This document shows, piece by piece, positions 24,930 through 33,354 of a stretch of DNA of 64,000 nucleotides. The stretch spans positions 62,001-126,000 of the forward strand of contig CANMXU010000005.1 in the NCBI GenBank assembly GCA_947501935.1, in the 5' to 3' direction. A model generated the notes under the pieces. The model saw nothing but the letters and a program-made list of their open reading frames with translations. It had not been told where the DNA came from and did no database searches. The DNA comes from an uncultured Alteromonadaceae bacterium (GTDB lineage: Bacteria > Pseudomonadota > Gammaproteobacteria > Enterobacterales > Alteromonadaceae). Both the position numbers and the translations under genes were made by a program. The stretch's first letter is position 1, and every line of letters starts with the position of its first letter.

Positions 24930-25253
24930 ATGTCGAGAAAATTACCTGAAAAGTGGCAATCATCCCTAAAAGCAGTAAAAGCAGTACAAGTAGCTTTTGA
25001 TATGGATGAAAAAATTCAGCTAGCTTTGAGAAAAGAGGCGCTAGAAGCTGGCTTTAGTCCGTCGGATCAAATCCGCACTATCTTAGGTTTACCTACCAAC
25101 AAACGCCCAAAACGCCCACGCTTAACGGTCAGCTTATCACTAGATGATTACCAGCTATTAGCGGAAAAATATCAGTTAAAGGCAGATCAGCAACTCGAAA
25201 TTAAAAAACGGTTAATGGTTGATCTAGTAAAACACATCGTTGATCAGGAATAA
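24930..25253 (+). CDS. Small basic protein, possible ribbon-helix-helix DNA-binding protein
   Basis: A 107-aa basic protein with two similar halves. VQVAFDMDEKIQLALRKEALEAGFSPSDQIRTILGL comes first, then RLTVSLSLDDYQLLAEKYQL and a helix. Each looks like a short beta-strand followed by two helices, as in ribbon-helix-helix repressors. The basic segment NKRPKRPRL links them. No family recognised for certain. Its place inside the PspA module makes it a candidate regulator of the GACATAWTATGTC sites; this is inference. Confidence 0.6.
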   Translation: MSRKLPEKWQSSLKAVKAVQVAFDMDEKIQLALRKEALEAGFSPSDQIRTILGLPTNKRPKRPRLTVSLSLDDYQLLAEKYQLKADQQLEIKKRLMVDLVKHIVDQE

Positions 25254-25288
25254 CTAAAACGTAACTTTCACCTTAGGGTAAGAAACTC

Positions 25289-25750
25289 GTGATAAAAGAA
25301 AAATTTAAACATTACAGCGTCGACCAATACGGGGTTAAAAACTACAACTCCTTCTACCTATTAGTGTTCTCCGTTATCATTCTTTATGGCATTATTGCCA
25401 TTTTATCAGTACCGCTTTACCAAGCTGAATTAGCCGATCCAAGTAGTAATATACGTAGTTATAAAGACGCATTTTGGACTCTGCAAATGAGTGCTAGCAC
25501 CATAGGTTTTGGTGACTTTTATCCGGTAACTCTAACTGGCCGTATTATTGTTGCGGCAATGTTTTATATTGGCGTGGGTTTAGTTGGCTATATTGGCGCA
25601 CAGTTTGTTAATCGATTCGTTAGCTTTTCAGATACTAATGTGAAAAACCGAGAAATTCGCAAACAAAATGAATTGATCATCGAACAAAATAAGCAGCTGG
25701 AGAAAAAGCTCGAAAAATTAATGACCACTATAAATGAGAAAAGCCAATAA
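25289..25750 (+). CDS. Two-TM potassium channel family protein
   Basis: A 153-aa protein with two membrane helices (residues about 22-43 and 85-110) and a pore loop holding the selectivity-filter motif STIGFGDFYP. GFGD replaces the common GYGD. A C-terminal coiled coil (NELIIEQNKQLEKKLEKLM) could hold the tetramer. The start is GTG 25289 with AGGGTAAG upstream. It is the last gene of the PspA module; K+ channels recur in such operons, suggesting response to membrane damage or ion leak. Confidence 0.87.
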   Translation: MIKEKFKHYSVDQYGVKNYNSFYLLVFSVIILYGIIAILSVPLYQAELADPSSNIRSYKDAFWTLQMSASTIGFGDFYPVTLTGRIIVAAMFYIGVGLVGYIGAQFVNRFVSFSDTNVKNREIRKQNELIIEQNKQLEKKLEKLMTTINEKSQ

Positions 25751-25831
25751 CCCTTTGATAAAAAAATTATAACCTTATCAGCATTATATGTCATACTGAA
25801 AATGCATGAAAAACTATATTGGGATATGATT

Positions 25832-26113
25832 ATGTTAATAAAAAAAATAGCACTCGTTGGATTTGTTGTTGTATTAACCGGTTGTGCAAACAGCGAAGGT
25901 TTAGAAAAACAAGTTAGCACCTTAACTCAAACAGTTAATAAACTAACCTCTAAAGTAAATAGCCTATCAAGTGACGTGTCAGCTCTTAAAGAGCAACAGC
26001 AGGCGGCAACTGACGCGGCTGAGTCTGCTAAGTCGGCAGCTGAAGAAGCACTTAGCAATGCTAAAGACGCTAATGAACGTGTTGATAACTTAGTTTCTTC
26101 TTATAAAAAGTAA
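25832..26113 (+). CDS. lpp: Murein lipoprotein (Lpp-like)
   Basis: A 93-aa lipoprotein. The signal peptide ends in the lipobox LTGC; the mature part is a single coiled coil with heptads (LEKQVSTLTQTVNKLTSKVNSLSSDVSALKEQ cut short here). The end, ANERVDNLVSSYKK, parallels ANQRLDNMATKYRK of E. coli Lpp, whose last Lys is linked to peptidoglycan. The start at 25832 has GGGAT about 7 bp upstream; the longer frame lacks a proper signal start. An L,D-transpeptidase gene, the class of enzyme that makes this bond, is convergent just downstream. Confidence 0.87.
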   Translation: MLIKKIALVGFVVVLTGCANSEGLEKQVSTLTQTVNKLTSKVNSLSSDVSALKEQQQAATDAAESAKSAAEEALSNAKDANERVDNLVSSYKK

Positions 26114-26122
26114 CGATAAACG

Positions 26123-26150
26123 TTAACTTAACTTAACTTAGCTAAGTTAA
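26123..26150. repeat. TTAAC pentamer repeat and 18-bp palindrome
   Basis: Three TTAAC units follow the lpp stop, and the last is part of the perfect palindrome TTAACTTAGCTAAGTTAA (26133-26150). It lies just before the lpp terminator and may be part of the 3' untranslated region structure. Confidence 0.65.
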
Positions 26151-26159
26151 TATTAGTTG

Positions 26160-26190
26160 AAAGCACTAACAGCAATGTTAGTGCTTTTTT
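26160..26190 (+). terminator. Intrinsic terminator of lpp
   Basis: AGCACTAAC (26162-26170) pairs with GTTAGTGCT (26177-26185) around a 6-nt loop and is followed by TTTTTT. Confidence 0.88.
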
Positions 26191-26239
26191 AGTTTTCCCC
26201 TTAATATAAGCTTATATTAAGCCTAATAGGCTACAGAGA

Positions 26240-27262
26240 TTAATAACGCAATTCAGAAACTAGACCGCTTGCTTGGGTAAGCACCGCCTCTGTTTGTTTG
26301 ATATGTTGGGCTTGGCTACCAATAAAGCGCTGAACGGCTTCAGGTATAATGATTTTAGTCGAGGAGTTTGGTAACTCATTAGCGGGCATAGCAGGTTCTT
26401 CACTAGAAAGTGGTTGGTGTACTTCTATTAATCGTAATTTAGTTGTTTCGTAGGCCATTTTAATCGGCTGATTAATAATGCTAATTGGCGTATTTACGGC
26501 AATATTTTCATATAACCATTTAATATCGTCATCATACATACGAATACAGCCCGAGCTGGCACGCATGCCAATACCAAAACGTTGATTACTGCCATGCAGT
26601 AAATACTCACTGTGGCCAATTCTCAGCGCATACTTACCAAAGGGGTTATTAGGCCCAGGAGGAAACTCTTTCGCCATAGTTCTACCGTGCTCTTTAAGGT
26701 AACGAGCGCGCATCTCTTGGGTAGGTCGCCATGTTGGGTCTTTACGTTTTTCACTAATAAAGCTAACCGTTTGTGGTGTCGATAAACCTTGTCGACCAAT
26801 ACCAATAGGGAAAACATGAATTCGGGCAATTTTGTTAGGCTGGTTATTAGCAGAGTTACTATCTTCAGTGTTTTCATCAGCAATATTTTGCTCTTCAAAG
26901 CTAGCTCCTTCAATACTTTCCTCTTCGAAGTAATACAAACGCAGTTCAGCTAAATTAACTACTATGCCTTGTTTTTTAATATAAGGTAGTAGCATTTTTT
27001 TGGGAATGATCACCTCGCTGCCCACTTTAGCTAGAAAAGGATCAACTCCGGGGTTGGCCGCCATTAACGCTAAAAAACCAACATTATATTTTTCAGCCAG
27101 TAGCTGAAAAAAATCACCTTTAACAACTTGGTGAATAATGTCTTCACCAATAATACGCGAGTTGTTCTCTGGTACAGAATAAACGGTGGCCAATGCTGAG
27201 TAACTTACAAAAGTTAAACAAAATAAGCACAGCAATATTTTATTTTTTAAGTTTTTAATCAC
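26240..27262 (-). CDS. L,D-transpeptidase with LysM domain
   Basis: A 340-aa periplasmic protein. It has a Sec signal peptide (to about residue 25), a LysM peptidoglycan-binding domain (VVKGDFFQLLAEKYNVGFLALMAANPG) and a YkuD catalytic domain with LHGSNQRFGIGMRASSGCIRM, where the Cys near residue 237 is the nucleophile. An acidic, asparagine-rich insert (residues about 115-145) separates them. ErfK/YbiS-type enzymes attach Lpp to meso-diaminopimelate, and lpp lies convergently next door. The start overlaps the stop of the CYTH gene by 4 bp. Confidence 0.93.
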   Translation of the reverse strand: MIKNLKNKILLCLFCLTFVSYSALATVYSVPENNSRIIGEDIIHQVVKGDFFQLLAEKYNVGFLALMAANPGVDPFLAKVGSEVIIPKKMLLPYIKKQGIVVNLAELRLYYFEEESIEGASFEEQNIADENTEDSNSANNQPNKIARIHVFPIGIGRQGLSTPQTVSFISEKRKDPTWRPTQEMRARYLKEHGRTMAKEFPPGPNNPFGKYALRIGHSEYLLHGSNQRFGIGMRASSGCIRMYDDDIKWLYENIAVNTPISIINQPIKMAYETTKLRLIEVHQPLSSEEPAMPANELPNSSTKIIIPEAVQRFIGSQAQHIKQTEAVLTQASGLVSELRY

Positions 27263-28809
27263 TGAATGCGCCAGTAAGGTTCGATAGAAAGCGCGCTTAA
27301 ACGAGAATTGTCTAAGGCGAGTAATAAGCTTTCAACTTTTGTTTGTTGCCAATTAATCAGTTTTTTAACTGGGTGTTCTAAACGCGATAATTGCGTTTGA
27401 ATTATATATAAAGTTTGCAACTCACTTAAACCATGTTTGATATCGAGCCATGGGCTACGAAACTCCAAACGCTGATCTTTGTGATATAAACCGCCAAACC
27501 AACTGCCGGTTAACAAACAGCGAATAACTAAAGCTTGCTGTGCTAAATACTGCTCGCTGCTAAGTGACTGGCTTTGCGAAAATGTTTTCGCGATATTTGC
27601 TAAGTCGTTATCAAGACACTGCCCGGCAAACTCCTCTAATTCATTTAAATGAGTGAACCTAGTGGAATCAACCTGTTCAGTTACCGTACCTTGCTCTGGC
27701 ATTTTTAATAGTAGGGTTAATAAAGACAATTGTAATAAATTAAAGCGCTCGCCATGAATTAATTCAATCACTTGTTCACTATCAGGAAAACGCCTTCTTT
27801 CAATTTTTAATTGACTAAAAAGTTGCTCACTCAACTCTAGACGTTTTCGGTAATTGCCGGTTTTATCGGTAAGCTCTTTAATATAGGTAGCGCTGTCTAC
27901 CCAAGCAAATAACTGCATAAAATGGCTTAATTCATCGCGAATTTTCACAGCATTTTCTGGCAAGTGCTGTTCAAATAACCAAAAGCCATGACGCAATAAT
28001 GCTAATAGCTCAACCGTTTTGGACAAATAAATTAACGACGGAGCTTCTACATAAGCATTTATCATGGTTTGTAGTTGCTGTAAGCCAAAGCTTAACCCTG
28101 CGCTAAAGCCCTGTGAAATAGTATTTTGTTTCTCTAAAGGTACTAATTCAAACGGGGTTATTACTGGCTGTGTTTGCGTATTTTTCCATAAAGCATAACC
28201 CCGAGCTGCTTTGCTTTTAATACCAGGACGCAGTGATAAATGAGTAAATAATAATCGAGCTAACTCAAATATGTCATCATGGCTACCGCTAACTAGCTCT
28301 AGTTCTATCTCAAAAAGCTCTTCACTTTGACCACTCGCCGCAATAGTGCCTTGGTCACAAACCATTTCAACGACACTGTTATTGGCTAAAGTCACTAACC
28401 AAATTTCTCGAGTAAAGTCAGTACTAAATAATGAAATTAAGTTTTCTTGGATATCCCCAACTTGATGAGTACTTGGCCATATTTTATCGGGAAATAATGC
28501 TAACTCTGGAAAGGTTGACTCAACATCAACATTAAATTCAGGGCGCTGATGTAAACCACCAATCACTTTGCCTGCAGTTTTAATGGTTTGTTCATATTTA
28601 CCAGCACAGCCACGAATACGCAGCCCCATATCCAACTGGCGAAGTATTTGATCAGGAGTATCAAAATAGCAGTTCGATAAGCTTTTTGAACTATGTTCAA
28701 AGTGATAATTATGTTGCTGAAGTAACGATGTTACTTGTGCTGCTGTAAGTGTTGCGCTATTAGCATTGTTAACTAAATATTTGAGCTCAATCTCAGTATC
28801 CATATCCAT
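27259..28809 (-). CDS. ygiF: CYTH and CHAD domain protein (YgiF-type inorganic triphosphatase)
   Basis: A 516-aa protein. The N-terminal CYTH domain starts with the metal-binding ExExK motif (TEIELKYLV) and includes LRIRGCAGKYEQTIK and FEIELELVSG; the C-terminal half is a helical CHAD domain. The family hydrolyses inorganic triphosphate in an eight-stranded tunnel. The start is taken at ATG 28809, just before the CYTH motif; an upstream frame to 28842 would add 11 residues not found in the family. ygiF lies beside ygiM and glnE in E. coli as well. Confidence 0.9.
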   Translation of the reverse strand: MDMDTEIELKYLVNNANSATLTAAQVTSLLQQHNYHFEHSSKSLSNCYFDTPDQILRQLDMGLRIRGCAGKYEQTIKTAGKVIGGLHQRPEFNVDVESTFPELALFPDKIWPSTHQVGDIQENLISLFSTDFTREIWLVTLANNSVVEMVCDQGTIAASGQSEELFEIELELVSGSHDDIFELARLLFTHLSLRPGIKSKAARGYALWKNTQTQPVITPFELVPLEKQNTISQGFSAGLSFGLQQLQTMINAYVEAPSLIYLSKTVELLALLRHGFWLFEQHLPENAVKIRDELSHFMQLFAWVDSATYIKELTDKTGNYRKRLELSEQLFSQLKIERRRFPDSEQVIELIHGERFNLLQLSLLTLLLKMPEQGTVTEQVDSTRFTHLNELEEFAGQCLDNDLANIAKTFSQSQSLSSEQYLAQQALVIRCLLTGSWFGGLYHKDQRLEFRSPWLDIKHGLSELQTLYIIQTQLSRLEHPVKKLINWQQTKVESLLLALDNSRLSALSIEPYWRIQ

Positions 28810-29097
28810 CCAATATAATTTTTTCCTCAAACATACGACCATTTAAACCCTATCGAAGTTCAGTAAAGTTGTATCGCCTATGTTTTCATACTGGTACCTT
28901 ACAAAAGCTTGGAAATTGAAGCAATATTTTTCCACCAAACTGATCTAGCTAATTAGTATTAGACGCCAGCTAAAATACGACCTTTTCGACGCTTTAAAGC
29001 AGGTAACTGCGCTGGTAACCAATCTTAACTTGATATCAAAGAGCCAAAGCCCTAATATCTGGTTTCTAATATTGCTTACTTGTTTTTGGTTCTCTCA

Positions 29098-29697
29098 ATG
29101 AATGTTGTCAAAAGTATTTTAACTCTGGTTTTATTGTCATTATCACTTGGTTTATCTGCAGAAGAAAATTCAGCAGATTTAACACCCGCCTTTATTTCTG
29201 ATGATTTATTTATCTATATGCATGCCGGTGCAGGTAACAACTACCGTATTTTAGGCACGATCAATGCTGGCACCGAAGTTCAATTAACCGGTAAAAGCCA
29301 AAATGACTACAGCCAAATTATTGATAATAAAGGTAAGCAGACTTGGGTAGAAAGCAAATACGTTTCGACTAAACCTGGGCTTAGAAACGTAATAGCTGAG
29401 CTAAACACTAAAATGGCCAGCACTTCTGAAACTACTAGCCTACTTGAGCAGGAATTGTCTAATAATAATGAACAAGTTACCTCTCTAAGAAACCAAAATA
29501 CTAAGCTACAAAATGATTTAGCCGCATTAAACATTGAGCTTATTGCTACTAAGGCGAAATTAAAAGATCAAGACACCAATATTAAAAAAGAATATTTTTA
29601 TAATGGTGCCATCGTATTAGGTTTTGGTCTTATTTTAGGTTTAATACTACCGCGCTTAGGCAGTCGTAAAAAAACCAGCATGGAAAGCTGGACTTAA
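29098..29697 (+). CDS. ygiM: SH3-domain membrane protein (YgiM/TIGR04211 type)
   Basis: A 199-aa protein. It has a signal peptide (residues 1-22), a bacterial SH3 domain (IYMHAGAGNNYRILGTINAGTEVQLTG), a coiled coil (residues about 95-160) and one C-terminal membrane helix (YNGAIVLGFGLILGLILP) with a basic cytosolic tail. This is the layout of E. coli YgiM. ATG 29098 is chosen over a TTG at 29080. It is divergent from ygiF across a 288-bp gap in which no other feature was recognised. Confidence 0.88.
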   Translation: MNVVKSILTLVLLSLSLGLSAEENSADLTPAFISDDLFIYMHAGAGNNYRILGTINAGTEVQLTGKSQNDYSQIIDNKGKQTWVESKYVSTKPGLRNVIAELNTKMASTSETTSLLEQELSNNNEQVTSLRNQNTKLQNDLAALNIELIATKAKLKDQDTNIKKEYFYNGAIVLGFGLILGLILPRLGSRKKTSMESWT

Positions 29698-29758
29698 AGA
29701 AAATAGTAGATGATATATAACAGAGCTTTCATTCTAAACTATATCGAATAACAATATA

Positions 29759-30829
29759 TTATATTACTCGCTCTAAAAGCGGCTCAACCCGCTTTAGAGC
29801 TATGTTTATATCATCACGCCAATCATTTAATAACTCAGGCAAGCGCCCAACTTTTTTTACTTCGTGCTCGTCAATTAAAGTTAACTTATTACAATAACCT
29901 TCAAAGCCATCACCTGCTGTAGAGCATATAGACAAAATATTAACCTTTCTCTTATTGCCACAAACTATAAGCTCCAAAGGTAATTTACCATCGATAAAAG
30001 GCACATTTGGAAAGTTCTTTAAATATCTGCTTATATTTTCTCTTGGGTGGGGCTTTATCGCATAAGTTAATTTTCTTTTTTGGCATCCATGAATGAGTTT
30101 TGCGTAAATTTTGATATCAAGTTCAAAGTTATGTAATGGCTGAGTAGCAATTATACAATCAACATCTTGCTCCGCTTTTACTTTAAAAAACGGGTAAAGA
30201 TACCTTTTAATGTTTTCTATATGAATAAAAGTAATTTGTTTAGCTTTAATTGACACAGGTAAAGGCGCGTTTTCTGCATTTACGAAATAAATAGACTGAC
30301 AACGTTTATCGTCACCAAAATACCTCGAATTTCTTTTCTTCCCAGCCAATGTATATAAAAGAGCTTGAAATTTTTTCACTTTCCTTCCGTAATAGTTTCC
30401 TAGCCCGTCTTCAATTAGAGAGTAATTGTCGTATGCTAAACGGAATAATCGTGACATTTTATTTCGATCATTAAATAAAAATAGCTTGCCATTTTTTAAT
30501 TGTTCATAGGTCGCAGGGTGTTGCAAAATTTTATTAAATAGCAACGCCACTAATTTTTTTTGTTTACGTTGTGATGTACTAACTTTAAAGTTAGCTTTTA
30601 ATTTAATTATTTTACCTTTAATGCCTCGATATAATTTAGCTCGAATATCATTTCTCTTAATAAATACAACCTGAACATGTTCAGGTAAACAGCTTATATC
30701 GAACCTTTCAGGATCAATATTTTGCTGATCACTAATCATAAAAATAGTACTTGATACATTCACTTCATCAATACTCTTTAAAAGCGAAAAAAGTAAATGT
30801 CGTACAGTTGAGCACAGATATACATTCAT
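29759..30829 (-). CDS. GT52/polysialyltransferase-like glycosyltransferase
   Basis: A 356-aa protein. The start (MNVYLCSTVRHLLFSLLKSI) and the C-terminal block YAIKPHPRENISRYLKNFPNVPFIDGKLPLELIV resemble the GT52 and polysialyltransferase families that add sialic acid or similar sugars to surface glycans. IKPHPRE is the strongest cue. Lysine-rich and AT-rich compared with the housekeeping genes around it, as is usual for glycan loci. Substrate unknown. No clear ribosome site before ATG 30829. Confidence 0.7.
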   Translation of the reverse strand: MNVYLCSTVRHLLFSLLKSIDEVNVSSTIFMISDQQNIDPERFDISCLPEHVQVVFIKRNDIRAKLYRGIKGKIIKLKANFKVSTSQRKQKKLVALLFNKILQHPATYEQLKNGKLFLFNDRNKMSRLFRLAYDNYSLIEDGLGNYYGRKVKKFQALLYTLAGKKRNSRYFGDDKRCQSIYFVNAENAPLPVSIKAKQITFIHIENIKRYLYPFFKVKAEQDVDCIIATQPLHNFELDIKIYAKLIHGCQKRKLTYAIKPHPRENISRYLKNFPNVPFIDGKLPLELIVCGNKRKVNILSICSTAGDGFEGYCNKLTLIDEHEVKKVGRLPELLNDWRDDINIALKRVEPLLERVI

Positions 30830-31051
30830 ACGGAGAATACAAAACTATTAAAAACAGAGTTGCCTTATTATAAAGAATAAAATTGAACTAAAGTTAAACT
30901 TTAATCAAAATTTATTGTTAATTATTGATAAAAACTGTAGATAACCGAAATTGTATTACTTCACGTATATTAATCTGATTAAAAACTCCCATTTATGTTG
31001 ATAAATTATTATATAATAAGACCAATTTACATATGCTACCGGCAGTTTTTA

Positions 31052-32146
31052 ATGAAAATTTTAGTTATTCCCAACCGCGGCCGATCTTATAATGCCGTGC
31101 GCCCTGAAGCTGAATGTTATATAAAATTGGCACAAAAAGGACATGAAGTTACTATTATGTCTAGCCCAACCAATGCTTATATTGATGAGTATAAAAAGCA
31201 TGATATAAAGTTTATTGAGTTAAAAAGTTTAAAAAAGCACAGCTGGGCGGTGATCAAACAAATTCATCAATATATCAAAGAGAACGCCATAGATATTGTC
31301 TATGCAACCGAATCTAAGGGCATTCCCAATGCAAGTTTTGCTTGTATTGGTACTAAGGCCAAAATGATCGCCTATCGTGGTACCTCTGGTGGTATGTATA
31401 AAACCGACTTAACTAATTACCTTTGCATGTTACATCCCAGAATGGACGGTGTTATTTGTGTATCAACACCATGTACAACTAATGTTAAATCAAAGGTTAG
31501 ATCGTCGATAAAGGCTAATATTGAAACCATTTATAAAGGCCATGATTTAAATTGGTATCAAGAGCCTGCGGCTGATTTAACAGCTCTTGGCAGTGATGAA
31601 AAATACTTTAATATATTATGTGTTGGTAGCCCAAGGCCGCATAAAGGTACGCATATCTTGCTTGAAGCAGCAAAACAGTTAAGTGACCTTGAGAACTTAA
31701 GAATTATTTTAGTAGGTGATAATTTACAAAAGCAGCCTTTTACCAAGCTTGTAGAAGATTCAGGTATGGCTGAGCGCATCATTATGCCGGGCTTTAGAAA
31801 TGACGTACCTGCCATTGCCAAAGGCTGTGATTTATTAGTGCTGCCTTCGCTTGCAAAAGAAGGCTTAACTAGAACAGTATTAGAGTCACTTTCAAACGGT
31901 ACTCCTGTTGTCGCCTCCAAAAATGATGGAGTACTTGAAAGCATTGAGAATGATTATAACGGTTTCTTAGTCGATATTGGTGATTTTAGCGCATTAGCCG
32001 AAAGAATTAGATACCTTTATAACCAACCTCAAGTACTGGCAAAGCTTGCGAATAACAGCCAAGAAATTATTACTTCAAAAATGTCTCATCAAAGAACCGT
32101 TGAACATATGGAAGCTTATTTTCAAAAAATGCTTACGCAAGCTTAA
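31052..32146 (+). CDS. GT4-family glycosyltransferase
   Basis: A 364-aa GT-B glycosyltransferase. It begins MKILVIPNRGRSYNAVRPEAE and holds the donor-site blocks ILCVGSPRPHKGTHILLEAA and PSLAKEGLTRTVLESLSNGTPVVAS (EX7E-type). ATG 31052 is preferred because the start of the Rossmann strand follows at once; the 19 extra codons from 30995 look untranslated. Divergent from the GT52-like gene in the polysaccharide cluster. Confidence 0.87.
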   Translation: MKILVIPNRGRSYNAVRPEAECYIKLAQKGHEVTIMSSPTNAYIDEYKKHDIKFIELKSLKKHSWAVIKQIHQYIKENAIDIVYATESKGIPNASFACIGTKAKMIAYRGTSGGMYKTDLTNYLCMLHPRMDGVICVSTPCTTNVKSKVRSSIKANIETIYKGHDLNWYQEPAADLTALGSDEKYFNILCVGSPRPHKGTHILLEAAKQLSDLENLRIILVGDNLQKQPFTKLVEDSGMAERIIMPGFRNDVPAIAKGCDLLVLPSLAKEGLTRTVLESLSNGTPVVASKNDGVLESIENDYNGFLVDIGDFSALAERIRYLYNQPQVLAKLANNSQEIITSKMSHQRTVEHMEAYFQKMLTQA

Positions 32147-32152
32147 AACAAA

Positions 32153-32185
32153 AAATGCTAGCAAGCTTTACGCTCACTAGCATTT
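32153..32185. terminator. Hairpin between convergent glycosyltransferase and epimerase genes
   Basis: AAATGCTAG (32153-32161) pairs with CTAGCATTT (32177-32185), with AGC/GCT pairing inside the 15-nt loop. It lies between convergent stops and can serve the rightward gene, although the T-run is short. Confidence 0.6.
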
Positions 32186-32211
32186 GACTTAGGCTTAGAT
32201 TCAAAAGAGAC

Positions 32212-33219
32212 TTAAACCTGATAGAAGCTACGATACCATTTCACAAAGTTATCAACGCCAGTAGGTACATCCATCGACGGCTTATAGCCCGTCGATGCAA
32301 ATAAATCACTAACATCTGCATACGTTTGATAAACATCACCCGCTTGCATTGGCATTAAATTTTGCTGCGCTTTAGTACCAATAGATGTCTCTAAAGATTC
32401 AATAAACGAAGTTAACTTCACCGGATTACCGTTACCAATATTATATACATGGTATGGTGCACTACTTTTCGCAGCACTGCCCGACTCAACTTTCCAGCTG
32501 TCATCAGCGCTTGGAATAACGTCTTGAATACGAATAATACCTTCAACAATATCATCAATATAAGTAAAGTCTCTGCGCATATCACCGTTGTTATAAACAT
32601 CAATAGCTTCACCATTAATAATAGCTTTGGTGAATTTAAATAATGCCATATCAGGACGGCCCCAAGGGCCGTAAACGGTAAAGAATCGTAAACCTGTGGT
32701 TGGCACCTTATATAAATGTGAATAAGTATGCGACATCAACTCATTTGATTTTTTCGTTGCTGCGTACAGAGATATAGGGTGGTCAACGCCATGAGCGGTA
32801 TCAAAAGGCACTTGGTTATTTAAACCGTAAACCGAGCTTGATGAGGCGTAAACCAAATGCTCAACTTTATTATGTCGACAACCTTCTAAAATGGTTAAAT
32901 GTCCAACCAAGTTACTATCAGCATAAGCCATTGGGTTATCAATCGAATAACGAACTCCTGCTTGAGCAGCAAGGTGAATAACACGATCAAATTTCTCTTG
33001 AGCAAATAGCTGGGCTATACCTTCTCGGTCAGCTAAGTCTAATTTTACAAAAGAAAATAGCGCTTGTGGTTCAAGCTCTTTTAATCGCGCAAGTTTTAAA
33101 TTTACATCGTAATAATCATTTAGGTTATCTAAACCAATCACCTGATTACCTGCATCACATAAACGCTGAGCAACGTGAAAACCTATAAAGCCTGCTGCGC
33201 CCGTTACTAAATATTTCAA
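32212..33219 (-). CDS. UDP-glucuronate 4-epimerase family protein
   Basis: A 335-aa short-chain dehydrogenase of the extended type. NAD-binding GAAGFIGFHVA is at the start, followed by LDNLNDYYDVNLKLARL, the catalytic YAATK with Ser about 24 residues before it (YASSSSVYG), and RFFTVYGPWGRPDMALFKFTK. The DNLNDYYD and GRPDMA blocks mark the UDP-glucuronate 4-epimerase group (CapI-like). The product would be UDP-galacturonate for the polysaccharide. A good ribosome site (AAGGAATA) precedes ATG 33219. Confidence 0.9.
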   Translation of the reverse strand: MKYLVTGAAGFIGFHVAQRLCDAGNQVIGLDNLNDYYDVNLKLARLKELEPQALFSFVKLDLADREGIAQLFAQEKFDRVIHLAAQAGVRYSIDNPMAYADSNLVGHLTILEGCRHNKVEHLVYASSSSVYGLNNQVPFDTAHGVDHPISLYAATKKSNELMSHTYSHLYKVPTTGLRFFTVYGPWGRPDMALFKFTKAIINGEAIDVYNNGDMRRDFTYIDDIVEGIIRIQDVIPSADDSWKVESGSAAKSSAPYHVYNIGNGNPVKLTSFIESLETSIGTKAQQNLMPMQAGDVYQTYADVSDLFASTGYKPSMDVPTGVDNFVKWYRSFYQV

Positions 33220-33354
33220 AAGATATTCCTTATTCTGTAAAATGGTTACTTAACATTATTTTTATCAAAAGGTTATTTAGGTAATAAAGATAAAAACTAA
33301 CTCTCCATTCAAATACTTTATTTATCGGAGTAGTGAGTGACTACTAAGCTAATA

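Noticed and set aside
29700..31050. JUMPstart/ops element before the polysaccharide genes
   Set aside because: No GGCGGTAGC-like sequence was seen in the gaps of the cluster.
31558..31944. A 128-codon minus-strand frame
   Set aside because: It lies wholly opposite the GT4 glycosyltransferase gene, which has the conserved motifs.
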